Origin: Bordetella parapertussis
GTDB lineage: Bacteria > Pseudomonadota > Gammaproteobacteria > Burkholderiales > SG8-39
Assembly (NCBI GenBank): GCA_945885335.1
Contig: CAMCYY010000004.1
Location: 1-35,499, forward strand
Direction of reading: 5' to 3'
DNA length: 35,499 nt
The position numbers and the translations under genes are program-made. Under the pieces are notes generated by a model. The model worked only from the letters and a program-made list of their open reading frames with translations. It was not told the DNA's origin and made no database searches. Of this stretch, positions 35,173 to 35,499 are shown piece after piece (the stretch's first letter is position 1; every line of letters starts with the position of its first letter).

Positions 35173-35499
35173 TCCGATTCAGTTCGGGCAATAGGGGGCG
35201 CGCCAGTGTCTGCTGCCAACGAAACCAGCCACTGGACGAACTTGGCCGCCAGCGTCGCCTGGGGTCGAGTTCGGCCGATGTCTGGGTCAAATTACTGGCC
35301 CGAAACCTGACGTCCAACGCAGCCCGGGGAATGGATTTTGGACGACATCTCGAACGGCTGGTCTTGGCCGTAAGCAGACAATATTGGTCCAAGGAGTACA
35401 CGATCAATTGCCGCATAAAAGCGCGTCGCAGCCGACTGCCTTCGGCGGCAGCTTAACGCGAACACATTAACGTAGATCGACCTTAACCGACCATCGGTG

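Noticed and set aside
1-35499. CRISPR arrays, tRNA or rRNA genes, transposases, integrases
   Set aside because: No regularly spaced repeats, tRNA-like cloverleaf or rRNA motifs, or recognisable transposase or integrase motifs were seen.

Overview
A GC-rich, gene-dense window, probably betaproteobacterial (inferred from gene content). The left third (1-13.8 kb) carries four orphan Bug/TctC-type periplasmic binding proteins interleaved with four family III (CaiB/BaiF) CoA-transferase genes, one of them a tandem two-domain fusion, plus an MFS transporter, a GGDEF diguanylate cyclase and an SDR. The middle (13.8-26.4 kb) has an unusual membrane protein (possible DUF6498-like C-terminus), a periplasmic adaptor/ABC ATPase/two FtsX-type permease operon, a PilU-like plus PilB/GspE-like ATPase pair, a fused PabB-PabC-like gene and two small hypotheticals. 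The right part (26.5-35.2 kb) is accessory-like. It has an AT-rich, hairpin-containing leader before a chimeric papain-like protease/alpha-beta-hydrolase, a DUF2157-like membrane protein followed by an attC-like imperfect inverted repeat, and a kaiC-kaiB-kaiB-hybrid histidine kinase module. The kaiC frame is interrupted by one in-frame TAG at 30960-30962, while coding similarity continues in the same frame to the normal end. The most notable items are the interrupted kaiC in an otherwise intact Kai module, the protease-hydrolase chimera, the half-inactive CoA-transferase fusion and the attC-like element. All family calls come from reading motifs; no database search was run.
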